From UBA2970 sp965221075 (GTDB taxonomy: Bacteria > Verrucomicrobiota > Verrucomicrobiia > Limisphaerales > AAA164-E04), in the NCBI GenBank assembly GCA_965221075.1, contig OZ244865.1, forward strand, positions 2,418,001 to 2,482,000: 64,000 nt of DNA. The letters run 5' to 3'. The translations under genes and the position numbers were made by a program. Numbering within the stretch: the stretch's first letter is position 1; each line of letters opens with the position of its first letter. Shown in pieces: positions 42,659 through 51,440 of this stretch. The notes under the pieces were generated by a model. That model was not told where the DNA came from. It ran no database searches and saw nothing but the letters and a program-made list of their open reading frames with translations.

Positions 42659-43357
42659 CTACTCCAGGACCGCCCGCCACGCTCCGGAGGCGGTCAGCGA
42701 GCCGGCCGAGTCGCGGAACTGCCAGCGCCCCTTGAGGGATCCCAGCTTCTCCAGGGAGGCCTTCACCGTGACCTCCCCCTCGTTCATGGACGACTTGAGA
42801 TGCAGCTCCATCTTGACGGCCTTGAGCTCGTCGATCTCGCCCTCTCCGCCGTTATCCATCCTCACCAGGCCCGAGATCCCCTCCCCCTGCTTGCTGATCA
42901 CCAGCTGGTGCTCGTTGTCCCCCCCGTCGAACTCGGCCGTCACCTTCCAGGTTCCCGGAAGCACCGGCGCGATGGAGCGGGACGCCTTCCAGTCGTGCTC
43001 CGAGCGCTCTCCGTCGCGGGAGATGTGCCACTTGCCCTTGAGGTTCCCCTTGTCGTCCAGATCCGCCCTGAGCCCGATCCGCCCCTCCCATCCGTCCCTC
43101 TCGAAGGGGGAGTCGATGCTCAGGACGCCGTTCTCGAAGACGACGTTCCTGGCCTCCATCGGAGGCCGGTCCCTGGTCTCGACTCTGGCCACCAGCTTCC
43201 CCTCCTCCTCGGAAACCACGAAGAGGCTGGTCTGGATCTCGCCGTCGGGAAGGGTCGCCTGGGCGATCCACTTGCCGGCCACCTTCTTGGAGTGATGCTC
43301 GGCCCATGCCCCGCACCCGGCCGACAGGAAGGCCACCAGCAACAGTCTCTTCAGCAT
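42659..43357 (-). CDS. Secreted or lipid-anchored protein of unknown function with two similar halves
   Basis: The product has 232 residues and begins MLKRLLLVAFLSAGCGAWA, with a possible lipobox LSAGC. The mature part seems built from two beta-rich segments with like openings (VAGKWIAQATLPDGEIQTSL and LPGTWKVTAEFDGGDNEHQL), each followed by a GNLKGKWHISRDG or GSLKGRWQFRDS strand. That suggests an internal duplication of a small beta-barrel or lipocalin-like unit. I know no named family for it. It is first in the minus-strand group with uvrA and the TPR gene, and is divergent from the HemX/CcsA-like gene. Confidence 0.75.
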   Translation of the reverse strand: MLKRLLLVAFLSAGCGAWAEHHSKKVAGKWIAQATLPDGEIQTSLFVVSEEEGKLVARVETRDRPPMEARNVVFENGVLSIDSPFERDGWEGRIGLRADLDDKGNLKGKWHISRDGERSEHDWKASRSIAPVLPGTWKVTAEFDGGDNEHQLVISKQGEGISGLVRMDNGGEGEIDELKAVKMELHLKSSMNEGEVTVKASLEKLGSLKGRWQFRDSAGSLTASGAWRAVLE

Positions 43358-43524
43358 CTACGTCTCCTTGTTCTGTTCTTCGGCCCCGCGGGCTGCGCCG
43401 TGCATGCAGGGGGCGGTCCCAGACTACCGGGAAGCCGGCTTCTGGCAAGGCCCGATCCCCGAGGGACCGGCGCCCCGGGAGTTTCCTTCCCCTGCCCCCT
43501 GCCCTGGGATAGCATCGGCCGCCA

Positions 43525-44376
43525 GTGGACTGGCTCGACGACAAGGGGTGGTTCGCCGTCGCCGTGGCGCTCTACGGCGCCTGCACGCTCTATTCCGTCT
43601 TCGTCTGGAAGCGGGGATTCCAGAGGGACCGGTGGACGGTGAGCCTGCTGCTCTCGCTGGCCTTCGTCCCCCACACCATCTCCCTGCTGCAGCGGACCCA
43701 CTCCCTGGGAGCCTTTCCGGGCACCAGCATCTTCGGGGCCTGCCTGTTCGTGCTCTGGGCCATGACCGCCATCTCCCTGCTCCTGGACCTGTGGCCCCGC
43801 CTCGACTTCTCCGGGGCCTTCGCCTCCCCGCTGCTCTTCGGCTTCGGGCTCTTCGCCCTGATGCCGGGTCTGGACCAGAGCTCCGACCAGCTGGCCAGCG
43901 GCCTGGTCGGCCTGCATGCGGCCCTGATCCTGCTGGCCTACGGCGCCTTCGGCCTGGGCGCCATCGCCGGAGCCATGCTGCTGACCCAGGAGCACGACCT
44001 GAAGTTCAACAAGCGGCGCGCCTTCATCTCGGGACTGCCCGCGATCCAGCGGCTGGACTGGACCGGCGGCACCCTGCTCCTCGCCGGCACCCTGCTGCTG
44101 ACCGCCGGCCTGGGGCTCACCCCCTGGATCTACCGGGATCCGGCCAACGCCTTCGAGTGGGACATCAAGATCCTCTGGTCCGGCCTGGTCTGGCTGGTGT
44201 ACGCCTCCCTGGCCACGGCGCGATGGCGCTTCCAGTTCCAGGGGCACCGCTTCGCGATGGTGTCGCTCCTCGCCTTCTCCTTCGTGCTCCTGACCTTCTG
44301 GGGGACCAACCTCCTCTCCGGCACGCACCATCCGCCCCAGCAGACGGAGCCCCCCCCTCTCTCCGCCGGACGCTAG
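43525..44376 (+). CDS. HemX/CcsA-like cytochrome c assembly membrane protein
   Basis: The product has 283 residues with about eight membrane helices. The family signature is partly visible: FVPHTISLLQRTHSLGAFP, ASPLLFGFGLFALMPG, GLHAALILLAYGAFGLG and EWDIKILWSGLVWLVYASL. CcsA and HemX belong to the heme-handling CcmC/CcsA superfamily. HemX modulates glutamyl-tRNA reductase levels, and hemA follows 89 nt downstream on the same strand, which favours a HemX-like role. The tryptophan-rich WWD heme motif of CcsA is not obvious. The start is GTG 43525. Confidence 0.82.
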   Translation: MDWLDDKGWFAVAVALYGACTLYSVFVWKRGFQRDRWTVSLLLSLAFVPHTISLLQRTHSLGAFPGTSIFGACLFVLWAMTAISLLLDLWPRLDFSGAFASPLLFGFGLFALMPGLDQSSDQLASGLVGLHAALILLAYGAFGLGAIAGAMLLTQEHDLKFNKRRAFISGLPAIQRLDWTGGTLLLAGTLLLTAGLGLTPWIYRDPANAFEWDIKILWSGLVWLVYASLATARWRFQFQGHRFAMVSLLAFSFVLLTFWGTNLLSGTHHPPQQTEPPPLSAGR

Positions 44377-44465
44377 AGCCCGGGCGGAGAACCGGAAACC
44401 CCCAGGATGCGGAACCGGCGACAACCCCCTGGCGCCGCCATGGGAGCCCAGTCCTCCTAGGAAGC

Positions 44466-45557
44466 ATGCCGTTCCTGGTCCTGGGCATCAGCCACCACTC
44501 CGCGGGAGTCGGCCAGCGCGAGCGGCTGGCGATCACCGATCCCCAGCTCCCCCAGGCGCTGCGGGAGACGAGGGAGAGCTCGGCGGCCCAGGAGCTGGTG
44601 GTGCTCTCGACCTGCAACCGGGTGGAGCTCTACGCCATCTGCGAGGGAGGCGAGGCGGAGTCGTTCCAGGCCCTGTGGCGGGGACTGGCCCGCAGCCGGA
44701 ACTACCAGGGGGAGATGGATCCGGGCGTCTACACCCTCTCGGGACGGCAGGGCATCCGGCACCTCTACCGGGTGGCCTGCGGACTCGACTCCATGATCCT
44801 GGGGGAGACCGAGGTGCTGGGGCAGCTCAAGCAGGCCTACCGGCTGGCCCTGGAGGGCGGCCACTCGGGGCGCAGGCTCAACCGCATCTTCCAGAAGGCC
44901 TTCCAGGTGGCCAAGCAGGTGCGCACCGACACCGGGATCCAGAAGGGCCCCACTTCGGTGGCCTCGGCCGCGGTGGAGCTGGCCGAGAGGATCTTCGACG
45001 GGCTGGAGGGGCACCACGTGATGGTGCTGGGGGCGGGCGACACCAGCGAGAAGACCGCCCGGGCCCTGCTCTCTCGGGGAGCCTCCAGCATCCTGGTCTC
45101 CAACCGCTCCCACGAGCGGGCGGTGCGGCTGGCGAAGGAGCTTGGGGGGGAGGCGATCGGCTTCGACCAGTGGGACCGGGTGTTCCCCCGCATCGACATC
45201 GTGATCAGCAGCACCGCCAGCCCCCGCCCCTTCCTCGACCGGGATCTCTTCCTCGGCCTGTCCAGGAACCGGCCGGCCCGACCCCTGCTGCTCATCGACA
45301 TCGCGGTCCCCAGGGACATCGATCCCACGGTGGGCCTGCTACCCAACACCTACCTGTACAACATCGACGATCTGCAGAGCCTGGCCGACGAGCGCCGCCA
45401 GAGGAGGACCCGGGAGGTGGAGCGGTGCGAGGCCCTGATCGAGAGCCACATCGACGAGACCCTGGACCGCCTCTCCGGCTCCGCGCTGTCGATGCTCTGC
45501 GGCCTGCTTCCCGGCGGACGCAGGCAGGGGGAGAAGGAAGGGGGCCGGCGGCGATGA
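44466..45557 (+). CDS. hemA: Glutamyl-tRNA reductase
   Basis: HemA makes glutamate-1-semialdehyde from Glu-tRNA in the C5 tetrapyrrole pathway. From ATG 44466 it has 363 residues. The N-terminus MPFLVLGISHHSAGV, the catalytic Cys50 in VVLSTCNRVELYA, the GLDSMILGETEVLGQLKQAY block, the NADPH-binding VMVLGAGDTSEKTA and the dimerisation tail are all present. The length is slightly short because the C-terminal helix is trimmed. It lies downstream of the HemX/CcsA-like gene, probably co-transcribed. Confidence 0.96.
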   Translation: MPFLVLGISHHSAGVGQRERLAITDPQLPQALRETRESSAAQELVVLSTCNRVELYAICEGGEAESFQALWRGLARSRNYQGEMDPGVYTLSGRQGIRHLYRVACGLDSMILGETEVLGQLKQAYRLALEGGHSGRRLNRIFQKAFQVAKQVRTDTGIQKGPTSVASAAVELAERIFDGLEGHHVMVLGAGDTSEKTARALLSRGASSILVSNRSHERAVRLAKELGGEAIGFDQWDRVFPRIDIVISSTASPRPFLDRDLFLGLSRNRPARPLLLIDIAVPRDIDPTVGLLPNTYLYNIDDLQSLADERRQRRTREVERCEALIESHIDETLDRLSGSALSMLCGLLPGGRRQGEKEGGRRR

Positions 45558-45577
45558 AGCCGCTTCCCCGAGGGGGT

Positions 45578-45850
45578 TCAGATATCGATCACCCGCTCCC
45601 GGCAGGGGGCCCTGCCGACCGAAGGCCTGGCCCGGCGCGCCCGCCAGGCGATCCATGCCCGGGCCGCCGCCGCCACAGGCAGGGCCACCAGGAGGAACAG
45701 GCCCGAGATCAGCAGCGCCAGGGCCGCGATGGCCAGGATCCCCGCCAAGAGAGCCGCGGCGGGCAGGATGCGGAACGGCCGTCCCTCCCGCCGGGACCAG
45801 GGGCCGGCCCGGTTGTCCAGATTCCCGTGCATGCCGATCAGGGTTCCCAC
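45578..45850 (-). CDS. Small two-helix membrane protein, hypothetical
   Basis: The product has 90 residues with two closely spaced hydrophobic segments (FRILPAAALLAGILAIAALA and LLISGLFLLVALPVAAAA) and an Arg-rich tail. No family is recognised. An internal start MHGNLDN is possible. It converges on hemA (20 nt between the ends) and diverges from the phosphatidyltransferase gene. Confidence 0.5.
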   Translation of the reverse strand: MGTLIGMHGNLDNRAGPWSRREGRPFRILPAAALLAGILAIAALALLISGLFLLVALPVAAAARAWIAWRARRARPSVGRAPCRERVIDI

Positions 45851-45927
45851 CCTACCACATCCGGCTGCCCGGCGAAACCGCTTCTGCCCCGTTGACGCCC
45901 GCCGGCCGCCGGCACCAGTATCGGCCC

Positions 45928-46620
45928 ATGGCCCGCTTCGCCGGCGACAGGAAGGAGGGGGAATGGATCACGGCAAGGTGGGAGCGGGCCCTGGTGGCGT
46001 GGGGAGTGCCTCTCCTGCCCCGCTGGATCCACACCTGGCAGCTCACCCTCCTGACCCTGCTGTGGAGCCTCCTGGCCCTGCTGTGCTTCCACCTCGCGCG
46101 CGGGAGCCTCTCCTGGCTGTGGGCGGTCTCGGCCCTGGTGGCGCTGCAGTACCTCACCGACCTGTTCGACGGAGCCCTGGGCCGCCACCGGGGTACCGGG
46201 CTGGTGAAGTGGGGCTTCCACATGGACCACCTGCTGGACTACCTCTTCCAGGGATGCCTGGTGATCGGCTACTGGATGATCGCCCCCGAGGGCCTCGACC
46301 TCTGGTTCCTGGGGATCCTGCTCCTGACCGGAGGCTTCATGGTCAACTCCTTCCTCTGGTTCGCCGCCACCAACCGGTTCGAGATCAGCTGGATGGGGAT
46401 CGGCCCCACCGAGACCAGGGCCCTGGTGATCGGGATGAACGCCTCCATCGCCTTCCTGGGCACTTCCTGGTGGCCGGCGACCGTTCCGGCCGTCCTCGCC
46501 TGCCTGCTGCTGGCCCTGGCCTGCCTGGCCTACCGCACCCAGGCCCGGCTGTGGGCCATGGACATGGAGGCGGTGCGCCGGGAGCGTGAGCGGGCCGGGC
46601 CTGGGGAAGGGGGGCTCTAG
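45928..46620 (+). CDS. CDP-alcohol phosphatidyltransferase family protein
   Basis: The 230-residue integral membrane protein carries the class motif D78-xx-D81-G-xx-G-R ... G96-xxx-D100-xxx-D104 (TDLFDGALGRHRG and GFHMDHLLDY), with one departure: the usual Ala before Arg is Gly85. These enzymes move a phospho-alcohol from a CDP-lipid to an acceptor, making phospholipids such as PG or PS. The sequence does not reveal the acceptor. Six hydrophobic segments are visible. Its stop TAG shares CTAG with the hisB stop on the other strand. Confidence 0.87.
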   Translation: MARFAGDRKEGEWITARWERALVAWGVPLLPRWIHTWQLTLLTLLWSLLALLCFHLARGSLSWLWAVSALVALQYLTDLFDGALGRHRGTGLVKWGFHMDHLLDYLFQGCLVIGYWMIAPEGLDLWFLGILLLTGGFMVNSFLWFAATNRFEISWMGIGPTETRALVIGMNASIAFLGTSWWPATVPAVLACLLLALACLAYRTQARLWAMDMEAVRRERERAGPGEGGL

Positions 46621-47276
46621 AGCAGCCCCTTGGTGCTCGGGATGCGTCCCTCCATGCGGGGATCCCGCTGGCAGGCCATGTCCACCGCCTTGGCGAAGGC
46701 CTTGAAGAGCGCCTCCACCACATGGTGGGGCTCCTCGCCGTAGAGCAGCTCCAGGTGCAGGTTGCAGCGGGACTCGTTGGCGAAGCCCTGGAAGAACTCC
46801 CGGGCCAGGCCGAAGCGGAAGCGGCAGGCCATGTCCTGCTCCCGTTCGTGCGCGATCACCCGGTAGCCCAGCCGGTCCATGCCCTTCCACACCAGGACGG
46901 GACGGCCGCAGAAGTCGATCACGCAGCGCGCCAGGCACTCGTCCATGGGGACCAGGGCCTCGGCGAAGAGCGGGTTGCGGGGATGGTATCCGGCGCCGTA
47001 GCGGGCGATCCCCGACTTGTCCCCCAGGGCCTGGAGGAAGGCCTGCCCCAGCGCGATGCCGCAGTCCTCGACGGTGTGGTGGGCGTCCACCTCCAGGTCG
47101 CCGCGGCAGGCCAGGCCGAGGTCGATCAGGGCGTGGCGCGCCAGGAGATCCAGCATGTGGTCGAGGAAGGGGATCCCGGTGTCCGCGCTCCCCTCCCCCT
47201 TCCCGTCTATCGCCAGCCGGAGATCGATCCGGGTCTCTCCCGTGCGCCGCCGTATCTCCGCTTCGCGTTTCCTCAT
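46617..47276 (-). CDS. hisB: Imidazoleglycerol-phosphate dehydratase
   Basis: HisB dehydrates imidazoleglycerol phosphate in histidine biosynthesis. From ATG 47276 it has 219 residues, the length of the stand-alone monofunctional enzyme. Metal-binding signatures are complete: FLDHMLDLLARHALIDL, DAHHTVEDCGIALGQA and EPHHVVEALFKAFA. It is isolated from other his genes. Its stop overlaps that of the phosphatidyltransferase through CTAG. It is divergent from the sulfatase operon. Confidence 0.95.
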   Translation of the reverse strand: MRKREAEIRRRTGETRIDLRLAIDGKGEGSADTGIPFLDHMLDLLARHALIDLGLACRGDLEVDAHHTVEDCGIALGQAFLQALGDKSGIARYGAGYHPRNPLFAEALVPMDECLARCVIDFCGRPVLVWKGMDRLGYRVIAHEREQDMACRFRFGLAREFFQGFANESRCNLHLELLYGEEPHHVVEALFKAFAKAVDMACQRDPRMEGRIPSTKGLL

Positions 47277-47354
47277 CCCGGGGTTTTGTGCTTGATGGCC
47301 CTGCGCCGCGCTTCCCACGATGGCCCGGAGGCCTGCCCGGAGGCAGGCGCCCCC

Positions 47355-48767
47355 ATGAAGGTGCTCCTGGCCAGCCTGCTGCTTCCGGTCCTGGCGGCGG
47401 CCTCGGACGGGCTCCGGCCCAGCGTCCTGCTGATCCTGGCCGACGACTGCACCTGGAACGACCTGCCCGCCTACGGAGGCCGCAACGCGCGCACCCCCCA
47501 CCTGGACCGGCTCGCCCGCCAGGGGCTGGTCTTCGACCGCGCCTTCCTGGCCACCGCCATGTGCCAGCCCTGCCGGGCCGAACTCTACACCGGACTCTAC
47601 CCCCTGGGCAACGGCTGCGCCTGGAACCACTCGGCCAGCCGCCCGGGAACCCGGAGCATCCCCCACTACCTGGGCCCCGTGGGCTACCGCTCCGGACTGG
47701 CCGGAAAGGTGCACGTCAAGCCGCCGGAGGCGTTCCCCTTCGAGCCGGTGGCCGGCTTCGACCCCAGCTGCGTGCGCAGCCCCACCCGGGCCCACCGGCT
47801 GGAGGGGGTCGGGGAGTTCATGGCCAGGGAGGGCCCCTTCTTCCTGGCGGTGGCCCTGGTCGAGCCGCATGTGCCCTGGACCATGGGCGACGCCTCCCTC
47901 CATCCGCCCGGCTCCCTGGAGCTGCCGCCCAACATCGCCGACACCCCCGCCACCCGGGAGGCCTTCTCCCGCTACCTGGCCGAGATCGGCTACATGGACT
48001 CGCAGGTGGGCGACCTCCTGGAGGCGCTGGAGGAGAGCGGCCGGGCCGATGAGACCCTGGTCCTGTTCACCTCCGAGCAGGGATCCCAGTTCCCGGGATG
48101 CAAGTGGACCAGCTGGAACACCGGCATCCACACCGCGCTGATCGCCCGCTGGCCGGGCCGTGTCCCCCGGGGGGAGCGCACGGCGGCCCTGGTCCAGTAC
48201 GCCGACATCCTGCCCACCCTGCTGGAGCTGGCGGGAGGCGAGCCGCCCGAGGCGCTGGACGGAATCAGCTTCCTGCCCGTGCTACTGGGCCGGTCGGCGA
48301 GGGGGGAGCGGGCCTACGCCTACGGCATGCACAACAACCTGCCCGAGGGCCCCCCCTACCCGATCCGGTCGATCACCGACGGGATCCACCACTACATCCT
48401 CAACCTGAGCCCCGGGGAGATCTTCCTCGAGAAGCACCTCATGGGATGGAGCGGCTCGGGAGAGCTGAGGAACCCCTACTGGCAGACCTGGATCGCCCAG
48501 TCCTGGAACCAGCCCGACACCTACCGGCTGGTCAGGCGGTACATGCGCCGGCCCGGCCGGGAGCTGTACCACCTGGCCTCCGATCCCTACGAGCTGGAGA
48601 GCCTGATCGGCTCCCCCGCACACCGGGAGGCCGAGGAGGAGCTGCGGAGCGAGCTGGACCGCTGGATGCGCGAGCAGGGGGATCCGGGCGCGCCGCTCGA
48701 CACCCCCCTGGCGCTCCAGGCCGCCCGCGACGGGAAGCTCCCCCTCCACCGGCGCGCCGCTCCATGA
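47355..48767 (+). CDS. Exported type I sulfatase
   Basis: From ATG 47355 the product is 470 residues with a signal peptide (LLASLLLPVLAAAS). Metal ligands D30 and D31 lie in LILADDCTWND. The formylglycine site is C70 in MCQPCRAELYTG. The core C-x-P-x-R holds but the usual Ser or Ala at position four is Cys. It is only distantly similar to the sulfatase at 22595, so the two probably act on different substrates. The C-terminus has the ELYHLASDPYELESL pattern. It overlaps a small membrane protein (ATGA junction) and precedes a sodium symporter, which may import the desulfated product or sulfate. Confidence 0.92.
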   Translation: MKVLLASLLLPVLAAASDGLRPSVLLILADDCTWNDLPAYGGRNARTPHLDRLARQGLVFDRAFLATAMCQPCRAELYTGLYPLGNGCAWNHSASRPGTRSIPHYLGPVGYRSGLAGKVHVKPPEAFPFEPVAGFDPSCVRSPTRAHRLEGVGEFMAREGPFFLAVALVEPHVPWTMGDASLHPPGSLELPPNIADTPATREAFSRYLAEIGYMDSQVGDLLEALEESGRADETLVLFTSEQGSQFPGCKWTSWNTGIHTALIARWPGRVPRGERTAALVQYADILPTLLELAGGEPPEALDGISFLPVLLGRSARGERAYAYGMHNNLPEGPPYPIRSITDGIHHYILNLSPGEIFLEKHLMGWSGSGELRNPYWQTWIAQSWNQPDTYRLVRRYMRRPGRELYHLASDPYELESLIGSPAHREAEEELRSELDRWMREQGDPGAPLDTPLALQAARDGKLPLHRRAAP

Positions 48768-49246
48768 CGGGATCCCCTCCCCCTTCCTCGGCCCGGGACC
48801 GCTGGATGCTGGCGGTGGGGCTGCTCTCGGGCCTGATGGTGGCGTGCGTGGCGGCCGGGGACTTGATCCACCCGGCGGTCCAGATCTGGATCTACGCCTT
48901 CTGCATCCAGTGGATCCTCGGCATCCTGATCCAGTGGAACCTCTGCAAAGGACCGGGCGCCCGGGGCTGGCGCATCGCCTGGGCCTCCACCTCCGTCCTG
49001 CTCGCCGCCTTCATGTTCTGGATCCTGATCCTCGACCGGACCGGGCTGGAGGAGCGCAGCGGCCCTCCCGCCCCCGAGCGCCTGGTCGGAGGCATGGAGC
49101 CGGCCACCGCGGCGATGATGATCGGGGTCAACCTGCTCTCCTACGTGTACGTGTTCCTGTGGGGGGCGGGCTTCCACCGCGCCATCTTCCCCCGAAGGTC
49201 GATCGAGCGCATCCGGGCCCTGTCCCAGGACGATGGACCAGCCTGA
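48764..49246 (+). CDS. Small membrane protein of unknown function in the sulfatase-symporter operon
   Basis: The product has 160 residues with four hydrophobic segments (MLAVGLLSGLMVACVAAG, IWIYAFCIQWILGILIQW, IAWASTSVLLAAFMFWILIL and AAMMIGVNLLSYVYVFLWGA). Start and upstream stop overlap as ATGA, and the symporter start lies inside its last codons, so it is translationally coupled on both sides. No family is recognised; it may be a subunit or chaperone of the symporter. Confidence 0.75.
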   Translation: MTGSPPPSSARDRWMLAVGLLSGLMVACVAAGDLIHPAVQIWIYAFCIQWILGILIQWNLCKGPGARGWRIAWASTSVLLAAFMFWILILDRTGLEERSGPPAPERLVGGMEPATAAMMIGVNLLSYVYVFLWGAGFHRAIFPRRSIERIRALSQDDGPA

Positions 49247-50765
49247 AGCGGATCCGGACCGGCTGCTGGTCACCTCGATCATCGTGGGGGCCTACGTCCT
49301 GGTCTGCCTCCTGATCGGCGTCTGGGCCGCGCTGCGCACCCGGTCCTCCGGGGACTTCTTCATGGCGGGAAGGAGCCTGGGCCCCCTGCTTCTGGCCTTC
49401 GCCGCCATATCGACCATGATGAGCGGCTTCGGGTTCATCGGGGCCCCGGGCCTGGTCTACCAGAACGGCACCACCTCCTTCTGGATGGTCATGCCGGCCA
49501 TCGTCAGCTTCGTGGTCCCCTGCCTGCTGGTGGCCAAGCGCTTCAAGGTGTTCGCCGATCTTTTCGACATCCTCACCCTGCCCGACGCGGTGGCCGTCCG
49601 GTACCGGAGCGAGACCTGCCGCTTCCTGGCGGCCCTGGTGATCCTGCTGGGCGTTCTGGCCTACCTGGGCACCCAGATCCTGGCCATGGGCCAGGCCGCG
49701 GCCGGCGCCTTCGGGATCGACTTCACGGTGGCGATCGTCGCGGGGATGTCGGTGGTGATCCTCTATGCGGTCTTCGGCGGGGTCATCGCCGGCATCTACA
49801 CCGACTTCGTCCAGGGCGTGGTCATGGCGGTGGCCTCCGTCTCGCTCTTCGTGATCTCGATGCTGGTGGTCGGAGACGGGGACATGGGGGCGGCGACCGG
49901 GAACCTGACCCGGGTCTTCCACGAGAAGGGCCTGGGCGACGCGGTGGGGCCCTGGGGGACGGCCGGGGCCATGGCCGCCCTGAGCTTCCTGATCCTCTTC
50001 TCCCTAGGGGGATCGGGCCAGCCCCACGTGATCACCAAGTTCCTGATGGCCAGGGACACCGCCTCGGTGCGCCGCACCCTCCTGGCGATCGCCCCCGGAT
50101 ACACCCTCTGCCTGCTCCTGTGGTTCAGCGTGGGCTTCGCGATGAAGTACAAGGTGCTGATCGGGGACGCCGCCCCCCTGTCCAGCCCGGACCAGGCGGC
50201 CCCCGAGTTCCTGGTCCGCTACACCCCCTCCTGGCTGGCCGGGATCGTCTTCGCCGGCCTGTTCGCCGCCTGCATGTCCACCGCCGACGCCTTCCTCAAC
50301 ATCGGGGCCGGGGTGTTCACCCGGGACTTCCCCCGGACGTTCCTGGGCAGGAAGGTGAGGAACGAGCTGCGGATGGCCCGAATCTCCACCGTGCTCCTGG
50401 CGGTGGGGGCCACCACCTTCGCGCTGTGGGCCAAGGACCGGGGGGACCTGATCGCGGCGCTGGGCACCTACGGGTGGGGGCTCTTCGCAGCGGCCTTCGT
50501 CCCCATGGTCGCCATCGGCTTCAACTGGAAGCGGGCCACCTGGCAGGGAGCGGCGGCGGCCGCTGCGGTCGGCATCCTGGTCAACGTCGGGCTGGATCTG
50601 GCCAGGAAGTACCCCAGCCAGGAGGAGCCCTTCTACGCCCTCCCCGGGGGTGTGAGCCTGGGGGCCGTGGCTCTGGCCTCCTCGATCTTCGCCTTCGTGG
50701 CGGTCTCCTTCCTGACCCGGCCCGCCTCCCTGGACTCCAGGCTTGAGGAGGCGATGGACGCCTGA
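49233..50765 (+). CDS. Sodium:solute symporter (SSS family)
   Basis: The 510-residue protein has about 13 membrane helices with the SSS/PutP pattern: DFFMAGRSLGPLLLAFAAIS, GAPGLVYQNG, LFSLGGSGQPHVITKFLMAR and FAGLFAACMSTADAFLNIGA, the last matching the family's conserved helix-8/9 region. Such carriers use the sodium gradient to take up sugars, amino acids or similar compounds. The gene is coupled to the sulfatase and small membrane protein upstream, so a desulfated sugar is a reasonable guess for the substrate. Confidence 0.92.
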   Translation: MDQPEADPDRLLVTSIIVGAYVLVCLLIGVWAALRTRSSGDFFMAGRSLGPLLLAFAAISTMMSGFGFIGAPGLVYQNGTTSFWMVMPAIVSFVVPCLLVAKRFKVFADLFDILTLPDAVAVRYRSETCRFLAALVILLGVLAYLGTQILAMGQAAAGAFGIDFTVAIVAGMSVVILYAVFGGVIAGIYTDFVQGVVMAVASVSLFVISMLVVGDGDMGAATGNLTRVFHEKGLGDAVGPWGTAGAMAALSFLILFSLGGSGQPHVITKFLMARDTASVRRTLLAIAPGYTLCLLLWFSVGFAMKYKVLIGDAAPLSSPDQAAPEFLVRYTPSWLAGIVFAGLFAACMSTADAFLNIGAGVFTRDFPRTFLGRKVRNELRMARISTVLLAVGATTFALWAKDRGDLIAALGTYGWGLFAAAFVPMVAIGFNWKRATWQGAAAAAAVGILVNVGLDLARKYPSQEEPFYALPGGVSLGAVALASSIFAFVAVSFLTRPASLDSRLEEAMDA

Positions 50766-50798
50766 GAGACTGCGACGCGTAGACTGCGATGCCGAACC

Positions 50799-51440
50799 AT
50801 GAAACGACTGCGCAACCTGGCGCCCCTCGCTCTCGCCGCCGGCCTGGCCGGCGGCTGCCTCGGCGCCCGGGAGGAAACCGTGGCTGAGGAGCCCCCGGCG
50901 GCGCCCGATCCGCAGTGGAGCCTGGCCACCTTCGGGGGCGGCTGCTTCTGGTGCACCGAGGCGCTGCTGGAGACCCTGGACGGGGTGAAGGACGTGGTCA
51001 GCGGGTACTCTGGAGGCCACAAGGAGGATCCGACCTACGAGGAGGTCCTGACCAAGACCACCGGCCACGCCGAGGTGGTCCAGGTGTCCTTCGATCCCGG
51101 GGAGATCAGCTACGCGGAGCTACTGGCCAGCTTCTGGCAGGCCCACGATCCCACCACCCTCAACCGGCAGGGCAACGACGTGGGGCCGCAGTACCGGTCG
51201 ATCATCCTCTACCACGACGAGGAGCAGAGGAAGCTGGCGCTGGAGTCGAAGAAGGCCGCGGCCCAGGACCTGTCCGATCCCATCGTCACCGAGATCGTCC
51301 CCTTCGAGAAGTTCTACCCGGCCGAGGACTACCACCAGGACTACTTCCGCAGGAACCCCAGCCAGTCCTACTGCTACTTCGTGATCCGCCCCAAGCTGCG
51401 GAAGTTCCTCGAGCAGGCGGCCGGGAAGGGAAAGGGCTAG
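50799..51440 (+). CDS. msrA: Peptide-methionine (S)-S-oxide reductase MsrA, lipoprotein form
   Basis: MsrA reduces the S epimer of methionine sulfoxide. The catalytic Cys is C49 in ATFGGGCFWCTEALLETLDGV, and the core strands VVSGYSGGHKEDPTYEEV and HDPTTLNRQGNDVGPQYRS are intact. The N-terminus is a lipoprotein signal (ALAAGLAGGC, lipid Cys 20), so the enzyme should be anchored outside the cytoplasm. A membrane-anchored MsrB lies at 1560-2207, giving both epimer activities in the envelope. Its stop shares CTAG with the DUF1080 gene on the other strand. Confidence 0.95.
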   Translation: MKRLRNLAPLALAAGLAGGCLGAREETVAEEPPAAPDPQWSLATFGGGCFWCTEALLETLDGVKDVVSGYSGGHKEDPTYEEVLTKTTGHAEVVQVSFDPGEISYAELLASFWQAHDPTTLNRQGNDVGPQYRSIILYHDEEQRKLALESKKAAAQDLSDPIVTEIVPFEKFYPAEDYHQDYFRRNPSQSYCYFVIRPKLRKFLEQAAGKGKG

